A DNA stretch of 64,000 nucleotides from Isoetes taiwanensis. Taxonomy: Eukaryota > Streptophyta > Lycopodiopsida > Isoetales > Isoetaceae. The first letter of the stretch is position 1. Each line of letters starts with the position of its first letter. Position numbers and translations under genes: made by a program. Positions 45,607 through 55,979 of this stretch are shown piece after piece. The stretch spans positions 1,426,754 through 1,490,753 of the forward strand of contig JAJEKV010000051.1 of assembly GCA_021234155.1 (NCBI GenBank), given 5' to 3'. Under the pieces are notes generated by a model. That model was not told the DNA's origin, made no database searches, and worked only from the letters and a program-made list of their open reading frames with translations.

Positions 45607-45707
45607 AATTAGAATTAGAATTAGAATTAGAATTAGAATTAGAATTAGAATTAGAATTAGAATTAGAATTAGAATTAGAATTAGAATTAGAATTAGAATT
45701 AGAATTA
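45607..45707 (+). repeat. (TTAGAA)n microsatellite
   Basis: About sixteen to seventeen near-perfect hexamers, 14 bp after the ATTCT array. It may mark a second tail or template slippage during LINE insertion. Confidence 0.95.
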
Positions 45708-45709
45708 TT

Positions 45710-47040
45710 GTCCCTAGTGCCCTGAGGCCCCTGGACTGATGTAGCATGGGCGAGCTCCCTTAGGTGGGTGCTACTAGCGCATCATGTTGGTTTATTGTAG
45801 CCCTTTCAGAGGGCTTATCTTATTTTCTATTGATATCCGCACCCCGCTTATATTTGGCTTCGTGGCCATGCGAGAATGCTTTGCTATTACCAGCTTTGAG
45901 CTGTACACATTGTGGATTCCACTGTCCCACCTTTAATAGTGTGTCAAATTATGAATCCTCAGTTTTTGGTGCACCAAAACTCGAATGTGGAAATGGAAGA
46001 CTAGCCGGCGGGTTGTACCCACTCTATCCTAGTGGTCGGTCGGAGGTCCCTCACTGTCCCGACACTTAGCTCCTTTCCTGTTTCTACAATTATTGTGCAT
46101 AGTCTTGGTGCCCAATAGTGGTGCCCAGCGGCAACAAAGTCGCACTGACCTGAACTACATTATTCACATATTGTTCACAACAAAGTCACACTAATTGTTC
46201 GCTTCTCTGCAAATTTCGTCAAGGGTTCAAGACCCATGGCTTAATAATCTTAAATTGCCATTAAAAAAGGATCTTCATGGCTATATATGTCTACTGCCCC
46301 TTGTATTACCATATCCACAAAGGATTTCTGTTAATTGCATCTAGTGCACTACAATCTTGTGAATGTCTGCACCTTCCAAACAAGTGTTCTAGTTATCCTT
46401 TTCTAATATTCGTATTCAAATTTACCATCTACACAATGCCACTAAATACAGACAACTTTGAACAGGTTGTTTGCATCTGGTCCCAATAGTCAAACCCTAT
46501 ATAACAATGTTTTCTAATGTTTGCATTTAATGTGCATGTCTGCACCATCCAAGAAGTGTTCAGGTGCCACTCTATACAATAATTTGCAACATGTTAATTG
46601 CCCAATAATATCAAAAACAATATGCAACAATATCATTTATTTAAGGCATTAATAAAAAAAAAATCAAGGGAAAAACCTTTGCAATAATGATGATACTTCT
46701 ACGCTTTAATCAATAAGCTTCTACAAAGAAAATCATGGTCATTGCTGATGTAAGTTATGAAAACATGGGTTCCAACCCGTAAAACTCAGAACTATTGAAA
46801 AAATCCTACTCTTTACTTGTTTCCTGGAATGTAGTTCAAGCCAAAAACTCAAAGAAAAGATGAAAATTCGGTGCCCTTGTTAGTTTACGGCCAAAATTCT
46901 GGTAATTCTATAAAGGAATAGGAGTTTTTTATATACTGGAACACTAACAATATAATATCTACACTACATATGTAATAACAAAGAAAATAAATAGACCAAT
47001 TTATGCAGGTAAGAGAAGCAAAGAATTGAGCAAAAATATA
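45710..47040. other. No recognisable gene
   Basis: 45710-46080 is more GC-rich, with short frames and no motifs. 46080-47040 is AT-rich with nothing supported. Confidence 0.4.
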
Positions 47041-47041
47041 T

Positions 47042-47702
47042 CATTCCAGATTATGGACCACACCACCTAATGAATGTCTAGTCCAATTGAGAACCTATCT
47101 TCATGGTGACGATTATGAGTTGTATAAAATAATGGGAGATAAAGATAGGGGAGATTTTGATGAAGCAATGTTGCTACAAAAATCATATGATAATCTCATA
47201 TATGCTTACTTGAGAACTATATTTAAGGACACTTCAATTTGAAGCATTTCAATGTAGTTTCTCCTTTGAAATTAGCTAAAGTTTCTCAAAATGCATGGAA
47301 GGTGTTGAAGATTGCACTGAGGAATCTATGGTGCACCAAAGCTTGTTAGAGAATCACCACATGTGTAGCCACTTATTGGCTCAGACAAATTGAGAGGATG
47401 GATGGATATTATTTTAATGTCCATGGGGATCCTACAATGATGCTATGTCTAATTGGCTATGGAAGAATCTTGAAGAAGTAGCATTCGTTATAGCTTCTAA
47501 TTTTGTGAATGAGAATAAATTCAAGAATATTTTTACATTGCTTCAAGTTGCACTAGTCCAACGTGCAAACGACGTTATTTGTGAGAGTGTCTTGATAAGG
47601 AGAACTCACGAAAACCAAAAGGCCGTGGTGAACCAAGAGTATATGTCATTTATTTTTAGCACACCAGCCCTACCGGGCCTACAGCCTTTCTTGCAATCCT
47701 AG
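47042..47702 (+). pseudogene. Unassigned coding-like remnant
   Basis: 47042-47242 is open for 66 codons (LWTTPPNECLVQLRTYLHGD, then LLQKSYDNLIYAYLRTIF). 47445-47702 is open for 85 codons (WLWKNLEEVAFVIASNFVNE, IFTLLQVALVQRANDVICES). Both have protein-like composition and the same strand but different frames, separated by about 200 bp with stops. They could be two exons or a decayed gene. No family recognised. Confidence 0.3.
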
Positions 47703-49025
47703 CCTATCCACGTGTCAGTTCCATGTCATCAATGTCCAATGTGGCTAATTCTACAATGTTAGATCTCCACTTTTTCAAATCGATGGCTATGAAAATTAGA
47801 TAAGGCCACAAAAATGAATGGGAGATTTCATTCATCCTAAATGTATGTGTCATTTGGATATGGTGCTCGTTGTCGACACAAGGTCACAGAATTTACATGC
47901 ATAATCGATAATTCAAGTCCTTCGCATGGGTCCTCGTCCAAGTTCGTCTCTTTTTTTCTCCATGAAAAGCTTCAAGTCAAATCGAGTCGTTACGTGATGT
48001 TTTGAGCATTTCTCTGTGATGTCATTCTGCAGAGATGATTTCACATCGATTTCCCATGAATACAATGAGCCCAAACTTCAAAATCAGCAAGCCCAACTCT
48101 GGGCCCTAAAAATGGAGCCGGAGTTTGTGGAATTCTCAGATATGCTGAGCTTGGGGTCATTTTTGAAGGTCAAATTTTATTCCTTTTTTTTCAAAAATTT
48201 CCTTTGATGCGGATTGTCTCAACGAACCTTAGAGCATTTTTCTAGATGTCGTGCTTGTTTTGACTGGCATGGATTCAATCTGCAAGGTCATGGTTGGTGT
48301 TACGACCGACCTCTGATGTTTTGCCTTGCTACGGCATGAATGCCTCGCTGCCCCTAGAAGTTTCTTGTAGTAAGGTTTGTGACACAAAAATAATACTCTC
48401 TGGCTCTACAATCTTCCGTTATAAGTTCGACTCCTTTCTTGTCTGCTAGGTTGTTGTCATCTACCTTTTTCTAATATCGTCCTGGCCATTTGCAATTGTG
48501 TGGCTATGCTTCTGGTCGTTTGCAACACTGGTTTCCTTCTTTTCTTGCCATGCAGTACAGGTCTTGGTTTATAGTCCAAAGATTAAATTCCTCAATTGTC
48601 TATTGTCTACCGTATGATGGGTTGTTTTGACCCTACTAATAGCAATTTGCATTGAATCTTCAAACTCATAGTTGTAGCATTTTCATTTTATTGTATTGTG
48701 CATAATATAGTAGCTTGTATTACAACTATGTATATATATGCCTATCTTTTCTATATGTCCTTCACCCGGACACTTGGCCATCTCAAGTGGTCCGAGTTAT
48801 TCGGAGGCGACGCCTTTACTTGACCATTTCTTCAGGCGCCGCTTGTGTATAAAGCTAGAAAAGGACAACGAAAAAACGGCAGTGTAGAATCACATCTTGG
48901 ATAAAGAAAAACTAGAGCAACAAGGCAGCAGATATATGCAAACCTTGCAATGCCTAGAAAAACTTATCAAGGCGGCGAAGCACCAAGCCCTACGAATTAC
49001 AGTGCTCCACATATGTCCTATTGCT
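47703..49025. other. No recognisable gene
   Basis: Mixed composition. Short frames (48016-48207, 48897-49154) are not supported by any motif; the second runs into the foldback at 49042. Confidence 0.35.
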
Positions 49026-49041
49026 TCAAAGAACTATAGGA

Positions 49042-49167
49042 AGGCGAAATTTTGCTCAGCTGAAAATTTCGCTTTGAAAGTTTCTGCTGACGTGGCAGAG
49101 CCACGAGCGGTCTGCCACGCCAGCAAGAAATTTCAAAGCGAAATTTCCAGCTGAGCAAAATTTGCCT
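49042..49167. repeat. Foldback element with ~55-bp arms
   Basis: Left arm begins CGAAATTTTGCTCAGCTGAA; the reverse complement of the right arm reads CAAATTTTGCTCAGCTGGAA. Both continue through TTTCGCTTTGAAA and CTGACGTGGCAGA or CTGGCGTGGCAGA. The loop is under 20 bp. It has no coding capacity. Likely a small foldback MITE; flanks CTATAGG and CCTATG are part of the inverted symmetry, so a target duplication is not clear. Confidence 0.8.
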
Positions 49168-49663
49168 ATGAAATTTTATACGACTTGAAATTTTTTAGAC
49201 GTATCAGCCTACGTGGCGGAGATATAAAAGATATTTTGAGACAATTTCCTTTCCTTTGCTGCGCTTTTTTCGATCCAAAGATGTCGCCAGAGCTTTGGCG
49301 AGATTCCCCGCGCAGCTGCCTTTCGTAGTTTAGAGTCTAATCTTGTCAAGCTTTGCTAAAGCCTTGGAGCCACAATTCCTTGGTGATTTTGAGGGTTTTT
49401 GTGATTCTTTAGAGTTTCTTGATGTTTATGGAGCTTATGGCGAGTCTATAGAGCTTTTGGCGAGTTTATGGCGAGTTTATGTAGCTTCATGAAGTTTATG
49501 GAGTTTTGGCGAAGCGTAGAGCTTTTGGCGACGATCTGTGAGTCCATGGAGCTTTCAACGATGATTTGCGAGTCTGTTGTTTTTTATTGTGCTTTTGTTG
49601 CAAGTTGTGGCTACTACAGGGCTAGCATGTGGGAATGAAGCTTTTGGGTTACAGCTCTGGTCG

Positions 49664-49858
49664 ATTTTGCTCTGCCTAAAGGCTTTGATGTGTATCGAAC
49701 AGATAGTTTATGTTGTAAATCCTTATGATGGAAGTTCTTGTAAATGCAACTTATTCTGGCTGGTTTTGCTCTGCCTAAAGGCTTTGATGTGTATTGAACA
49801 GATATTTTATGCTGTAAATCCTTATGGAAGTTCTTGTAAACGCAACTTATCTTGACTG
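49664..49858. repeat. Two-copy tandem repeat (~97 bp)
   Basis: TTTTGCTCTGCCTAAAGGCT through GTAAATCCTTATG and GGAAGTTCTTGTAAA is present twice, at 49664 and 49763. The open frame across it only reflects the repeat. Confidence 0.85.
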
Positions 49859-49889
49859 TATTCATATTGGAAGCCAAGCCACTTTGTGA

Positions 49890-50130
49890 TATAACAGATG
49901 TTTTGCCTGTTTTCACTTGGTTCAGTAGTAAAAGCTTAAAACTTGGAACTAAAAAAGAACTGGAAATCAACAGAGAATCACCTTAAAACTTCGACTTTAA
50001 AAATCAAGGTGATTAGAGCCGAAATTTCAAGGTGGTTAAAATTTCGCAAGCATACTCCTCCAAAACGTCATTTTTGCGCCATAGCTGCCACACCGTAGCT
50101 CGGCTGCACGCTTCCCCGTCCTTGCTGCTT
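49890..50130 (+). repeat. Dispersed repeat, copy 1
   Basis: Matches 58107-58378 in the same orientation: TTTTGCCTGTTTTCACTTGG, AAAAAAGAACTGGAAATCAA and CATAGCTGCCACACC are shared. Copy 2 has an internal 20-bp tandem duplication (GTCGACTTTAAAAATCAAGG) and about 15 extra bases. No coding. Confidence 0.9.
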
Positions 50131-50477
50131 CCGATAAGGAAGGGGAAATGTCCGTGAAGATGCTAATAAATGACATTATACTTTGCAATGCGAAGGGTTT
50201 ATACATTCTTGAAGTACAAAGGTTATGGTGTTTGTGTTTAGATACCTCTAATACAAGAAGTCTTTGACTACTTTTAACAATAGATTTCTTTAAAAATCTA
50301 TTGCTATTTAAATTATAGCAAAAATGAGTCTTGAAACTCTTTAAGTAGTAGAAGAACTCTTTGACTAGTTATCCATTTGATGACCATTTTTTAAGAAAAT
50401 ATGATATGTGACATTCTTATATGCAAACATTCATAAAATTTATGAACATTGAAGGTCAAAGCCATCCTTGTTTAAAG

Positions 50478-51500
50478 AGGATCATATGATGCGAAATCTT
50501 CATGCTGTAAGTAATTGCATATAAGAAATTCGCCGGTGTGATCCTCCTTATGTAAAAAAGTAAATAGAAACACAAATATTGAACTTACAACTTAGCGTAA
50601 ACAAATAGTATTTTAATAAACCAACACTTTATATACTAACACTTTACACTTTAAATAAGATATTTCTTTCTTTCCTTTTACTTGAAAGCTATTTTTTTTC
50701 AAGATGGATCACACCAAGCTTTTAATAATACATATGCAAAAAAAAAATGGGACACACTAAATTCGCATTGGTGTGATCCACTTTCTTATTTGTTGTCAAA
50801 TTAAAATTAAACACAAGTACTCATTCCTATTTATATCTAAAATGCTTTACCACTCTTAAGTACATAAGTCATTATCCCTTTTCAAAGAGCATATTATTTT
50901 TCAAGAAGGATCACACCAAGCTTAATAGTACATATGCAACAAAATGGAACACACTAAATTGTGATCGTGTGATCCACTTTCTTATTTGTTGTCAAATTAA
51001 AATTAAACACAAGTACCCCCTTCTCATTTAATGCTTTACCACCCCAAGTGCATAAAGTTATTAGTCCTTTTCAAAGAGCATATCTTTTTTAAGAAGGATC
51101 ACATCAAACATCCTATTTGCATCTAAAATACTTTACCAACTCTAGTAGTACATAAAGTTATTAGCCCTTTTCAAAAAGCAAACACTTTATCAATAAATGA
51201 GCACGTCACATATCCACACTTAACTTCAAATAAGACACATATATATTTCTTTTATTAAAAGATAATCAAAGTAATTTTACTATAGGAAGTCATCGTTTTT
51301 TCCAAAAGATCACATCAAGCTTAATTTTGTATAAGCTAAAAGGTTGGAATATACTAAATTCGCATGGTGTGATCCACTTTCTTGTTTGTTGTCAATAGAT
51401 AATAACACCAAGTCCCTCATCAATAGTCTCCCATTTGCATATAAAATATGTATCATTCCAAGTTATATTATGATGAACTAAACTTTTTCAAAGAGGGTCC
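50478..51500. repeat. Array of GGATCACAC hairpin repeats
   Basis: Units of about 75 bp begin GGATCACACCAAGCTT and end GTGTGATCC, so each can fold. They occur at 50478-50545, 50705-50780, 50908-50975 and 51306-51374, with a half unit at 51098. Between them a spacer recurs (CTTATTTGTTGTCAAATTAA, CTTTACCA, CCTTTTCAAAGAGCATAT) with a period near 200 bp. A related unit lies at 52074-52140. Confidence 0.85.
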
Positions 51501-52073
51501 CAAAGCAAAATAAAAACACTTAATCAATAAGCCAACACTTTACCAACAACCAAAGCTTTATTAAATAAGATTTTTATGTTATTTTATCAAACCTAACAAT
51601 GTTTCCATATGTGACACTTTGAGTTAACTGATCCAAAGGCTCATGAAAGCGACATTTTATACAATATGTCTTTGGAGCTTTTGTGTCGTGGCATTAGTAA
51701 ACACCTCTAATGGAGCAAATATTTTGTAACTCATTTTTTTCAACAACCCCGATGCACGCCTTATCAAACATTTCTTCATTGCAAGGACACCATTCTCATA
51801 ACTTTGAGGCTTGCACAATTCGCTTAAACGAGGTCATGGGACGACTTTCAAGCTCGGCTCCCACAACTTTACAACGTAAAACTAGATGCCCATTGCCCTG
51901 AATGTATATCTTGGAAAAGCATGTCTCTTATGTCCATATGTTAGACAACAACGATGCTAGTAATGCTTTTCCCTAGTCTCAAATCCCTGACATCTGATAA
52001 ATATAGCCCAAAGAAAAATATTTGATTCAGTGAGTGAATAAAAATCAAGAAGAGGGAAGAAAAAAGAAGCAAG
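51500..52073. other. No recognisable gene
   Basis: AT-rich spacer. The frame at 51710-51901 has no supporting motif. Confidence 0.4.
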
Positions 52074-52140
52074 AATCACATGACGCGAAATCTCACTACA
52101 CATTTACAAAGTGCATATGCATTTTCGCATGGTGCGATCC
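52074..52140. repeat. Outlying hairpin repeat unit
   Basis: AATCACATGACGCGAAAT ... ATTTTCGCATGGTGCGATCC, an isolated member of the hairpin family, most like the first unit at 50478. Confidence 0.7.
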
Positions 52141-52223
52141 ATGTATTATTGAGGGTGCAAATTTGCAAATATCCTCCTCTTCAAATCCCTTTCCCCCCCC
52201 TCCCTTCCCTTTTTTTTTTGCAA

Positions 52224-52244
52224 TATACTCCCGGGGATTTCACC
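52224..52244 (+). repeat. Left TIR of the gene-carrying segment
   Basis: TATACTCCCGGGGATTTCAC plus C; the partner is 55218-55238. Confidence 0.75.
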
Positions 52245-53325
52245 TAGGCACATGGGGATACCTCATGTGCGTGCAAGGGGTCACCGTAAAAACCCCTCAG
52301 ATAATGACTTTTGAGGTCGAAAACCCCTACATAATGTAAATAGGAAAACCCAGCTTTCCCCCTACCGTAGATATACGCCCGGACTATTTTACGTTTTACA
52401 TACCCCTACCCGATCTTGTACTTGAGTTTGTGCCGTAGCCTTATTCAGAGAAAAAAATGGTTTGTGGAGAAGGAAAAAAATTTCACAGTGTTTAATAGCA
52501 TCTTCATTCTCGGTCTAAACTGGTCTCGTTGGTTAAGACTCTATTGCATCTATCTCTTAAGATGCAAGAATTTTCATTGCATGTGTCCCTTACGTTGAAT
52601 CATTGCCGGGATCATTGTAGTTGTAAGAATGTATAGGGTTGTAGACGGGGTTATAGAATGCATATGGGTTTAGGAATGTCTAAACTATTTGAAGGCTAAA
52701 CTAGTGGATTGTTTTCAAATTGTTTGGAATAGAGCATCCAAGTGGTAAGCAAATGTTGGAATATCCTTCAAAGATCAACCGCCTTAAGTATTTGACTACA
52801 CATCGATACAAATTCTTTTTCATACCATTTATTGTAATCGATCAGAACTAGCCATCATTTCATGATAAACACCTTGCACTGTTGCTTTTGACCACCATTT
52901 ACCTAGATTATATTTATTGACTCATGGTAGGAGAGTAACAAGGAACAACAAACGTAACTGTGAATGCATAAGCTGATAGGGCTGATAGCCATATTTTGAA
53001 CACTATATTTTGAACAGAAACATATAGCTGCCATCCTCTCTCTTACCTACCAAATGATTGATTTCTCTCCTCGCTTTTTTCTCGCCCCCATACATGAAAT
53101 TCAGCAAGCTACTCAAGATTGCCGCCATCATATAGAACCGTGATAACCCACTTGAATGTTTAACATTAAAAAGCATGTCGCCGACCAAAAAACCTCATCC
53201 TCGAGGCGTACTCATCATGTTCCCAATTATATCTGGGAATGATGAAATTAGCATCTACATGCATATCCAAAAATGGATGCACTCTCTCACCTAAATATTG
53301 TGCACCAGAGGGAGCAGCTAACATT

Positions 53326-54058
53326 TCAATAGTAATCCCCACAAGAACATATGCCATCTCTGAAATGGTGCAACCTATATGTATCCTGTATTATAATATC
53401 CCGCATTTCAATTTGAGAGATGAGCTTGGTCACACTATGACAATCTGAGCACACTCTTAGGTTTTTTGTGACGCCAGGTTTTTTCCATGCACCTGCACGT
53501 TGTCTCCGCTCCTCTATTTCTGCAGCACTCTGCCACATGAAAGCATCAGAATAGATGCCCGACATAAGTACGTATCCACCAGAAAAGTGAGAATCCAAAT
53601 GAACAACTCGATCAAAACAATGTCTCCCTAAATCTACTATACCATATGTTCTGCAGGCACTAAGCAAAGATGTCCATCCAACAATATTACATCTATTACT
53701 TTGAAGTAAATTAACTGCTTGATTTAAGTAACCTGCTCGGCTAAAGAGATCAACGATGCAATTATAATGAGAATCATCTGGCATGATGTCATAATTCTCG
53801 GTCATAAGTCTAAAATATTTAAGGCCTTCATTCACTCGGACTAGCAATTTTGTTGAATGCTTCATTTGCATCAATTAAACTTCCACAACTAGCAAACAGG
53901 CGAACGAGATGGTCAGCAAAGATCGCAATAGAATCGAGTTTACTATGGACCATTAATTGCTGCACTCTCCTACCATATTCAAGGTTTTTGTTTTTGGTGC
54001 ATTCCTGTAACAGGAAATAGGCCTGCTCATAACTAATAAAAATCCCTTGCCTTTGCAT
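53326..54058 (-). pseudogene. PPR-DYW protein gene fragment, internally deleted
   Basis: ATG 54058 opens an N-terminal part ([40 protein letters not shown]). The frame then changes near 53860 into late PPR and E motifs ([40 protein letters not shown]) and a DYW tail ([32 protein letters not shown]). Most PPR repeats are missing, and the DYW region jumps from KKPGV to KNLRVC, losing the segment with the HSE zinc/deaminase residues. Intact relatives edit C to U in organelle RNA. This copy cannot. The final DYY replaces the usual DYW. Confidence 0.88.
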
Positions 54059-54074
54059 AATCTCTGCAGCTCAA

Positions 54075-54103
54075 GCCATCTCTGAAATGGTGCAACCTAT
54101 ATG
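54075..54103 (-). pseudogene. Second DYW-tail relic upstream of the PPR fragment
   Basis: 29 bp identical to 53353-53381, within the DYW tail. Read on the minus strand it continues [15 protein letters not shown], a degenerate DYW C-terminus, ending about 20 bp before the ATG at 54058. It suggests an earlier tandem PPR copy or a recombination join. Confidence 0.6.
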
Positions 54104-54635
54104 CAACCATTCTGACCAAGAGTGCCAACTAGAATCAATAATTTTCCTTATCCTTTTCTAAGCCCTAGAGATATATTGAACAGAATAAAAGCTTAAATAT
54201 TAATTTCAAGAACAATACAACATGTCAAACTAGAAGACCAACTAGTCCAAAATCATCAAGATGCAGATTTAGCAAACATGCCGACCAACAGGTCATAGCT
54301 ATGAAACATAGAAACCTTCACCGGACCTTCACTTGCTTTGTTAAAACGCCTTTGAAAACCTTTAAGCACAAAGGGCAATCAGTGGGTCCTGAATGCAATC
54401 TGCTCAGTGCAGACAAAGAAATGGATTAATACAATGTGAAACTGTGAAACTGTCAGAACAAACATAGGATGCATTTGAGGCTTTACCTGTATGTTTTTCA
54501 TATTTTTGTAGCCTAAAACTCCTTTGCCGAGCAAGAATCAAGCAAATAACTCTTCAAGCTGCATCATACATTACCAGGACATACATAAGAAACAACATAA
54601 ATAGGTACTATATCTGGTAAAAACCAAAATACTTG

Positions 54636-54900
54636 CCAACAGAAGAACCGTGAATGGACAATCTTTCCAGTAACCTTGTCGACCTTTATTTGAAGCCTCA
54701 TCAGATCGCCACAAGCTGGTGTGCCAACAAGTCCTGTACCAACATTTGGATCGTTTTTATCAAATGAACCTACATTTTTAGGGTTCTTGTAGTGCTGAAC
54801 GACCGTTTCATGATATTCCCTTGTGAAAGTTACCACCGGGACTCTTAAGCTTCCTAAGAGCAGCAGATTTCAAAGTGCTTCTCGCCACAACACCGAACAT
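54636..54900 (-). pseudogene. ISU1: ISU1-like iron-sulfur scaffold, 5' fragment
   Basis: ATG 54900 gives MFGVVARSTLKSAALRKL, a mitochondrial presequence-like leader. After a one-base insertion near 54846 the frame continues VVTFTREYHETVVQHYKNPK, NVGSFDKNDPNVGTGLVGTP and ACGDLMRLQIKVDKVTGKIV. This is the IscU/ISU1 N-terminal half including the first cluster-ligand Cys (PACGD). After GKIV the sequence leaves the family (HSRFFCWQ) near a possible GTATTT donor, and the remaining Cys ligands are absent. ISU1 assembles 2Fe-2S clusters in mitochondria. The frameshift and the missing half mean a dead fragment, probably captured with its first exon. Confidence 0.85.
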
Positions 54901-55217
54901 TGTCAATCTGTAAGAAGCAGAAAACATCCAAAACTATGGAGCCGGAAGGGAAAAAAATAAACCTGCTTGTGGCATTCGTATCTAGATGTTTTTTCAGCCT
55001 AAACTTCCATGCTAATGCAAGATATGGCGCCTCTGATCTTCAAGACTAATGCCTCACCGTATGATACGGGAATGGACGTTCCCGCCCATCTCCCCCTTCT
55101 CGACCACCTACGACTCCTTGGCCATAAGCCCGTATAATTTTTGGACTGTATGCGAACGGGTGAGGTCCAAAAAAAACCCCTAACCAGTCACGCACATGTT
55201 AGATACGGATTTTTAAT

Positions 55218-55238
55218 GGTGAAATCCCCGGGAATATA
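55218..55238 (-). repeat. Right TIR of the gene-carrying segment
   Basis: GGTGAAATCCCCGGGAATAT plus A, inverted partner of 52224-52244. Confidence 0.75.
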
Positions 55239-55979
55239 CTATCCATAGCATTTATTTTGAACCCTATAGTTCTACCTATTCATTGCGTATGAATGTCGCT
55301 CTGGCGATGTAACTCCATAGTCACCCTTCGTTAAGGATATCATTCTCACCCACGAGCCTATGGATAGATATCCTTCCACCGTCAGATCGATCGGTCGTTG
55401 AATTGTAAGAATGAATGGCAGGGAGCAATACGATGAATGGGAAGAGCTGAAAAGTAGGAAAACTTCATAATGAAAATTTGGGTAGTAAAAACATGGCATA
55501 TAACGTACGTTTGCTTGTCCGCACATCGCCTCGCCGTTGTTGCTTAACTCTATGCTCGCCCCGCAAAAACACAGACACTATTGGAGACTTGGATTCCAAA
55601 TGAAGAGCGAAGGCGGAGAGGATGCACGTAGCGGCGCTAATGTGAACAATGGAAATCTTGGTGCCAAAATTTGATAAGGTGGTTGGTGCATGTGGGCATG
55701 TGCACAGTAGGCGGGAAAAGTAGCCATTATTTTGGTCCGCGATACGATTTTCGAAAAATGCGGGCCATTAATGTGGTTGCAATGAATGCACAAACATGTC
55801 CTATGAAATTTTGCCATGTGGATGCCAAGTAAGCCTGCTCCTCTTTCTACTTGCCAACTAATACTGACTTTGGAAAAAAAATGCGCAAACATCATTGGTC
55901 GCGAGAAACATGACGTGGAATTCTGGCATCCAAGATATGGGCCATTTTGAGACCCCAAATCCGCCCTAATGACGCAATC

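Larger units (their letters stand above)
52224..55238. mobile_element. 3.0-kb TIR segment carrying two host gene fragments
   Basis: Left end TATACTCCCGGGGATTTCAC and right end, reverse-complemented, TATATTCCCGGGGATTTCAC are 21-bp inverted repeats with one mismatch. Further matched subterminal words occur in the same order on both sides (CATGTGCGTG, GAGGTC or GGACCTCAC, CCCCT runs). The interior has no transposase but holds a PPR-DYW fragment (53326-54058) and an ISU1-like 5' fragment (54636-54900), both minus strand. This fits a Pack-type non-autonomous DNA transposon. A target duplication is not obvious (TA is possible), so the boundaries rest on the inverted repeats. Confidence 0.6.

Noticed and set aside
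45534-45707. Regular short repeats resembling a CRISPR-like or satellite array
   Set aside because: Simple ATTCT and TTAGAA microsatellites without spacers, attached to a LINE terminus in a plant genome.
49577-49855. 92-codon hydrophobic frame that looks like a small membrane protein
   Set aside because: It spans a two-copy 97-bp tandem repeat, and an equally open frame exists on the other strand.
53003-53325. Continuation of the PPR gene downstream of the DYW tail
   Set aside because: Frames are open but lack PPR, E or DYW motifs; probably 3' flank captured with the gene.
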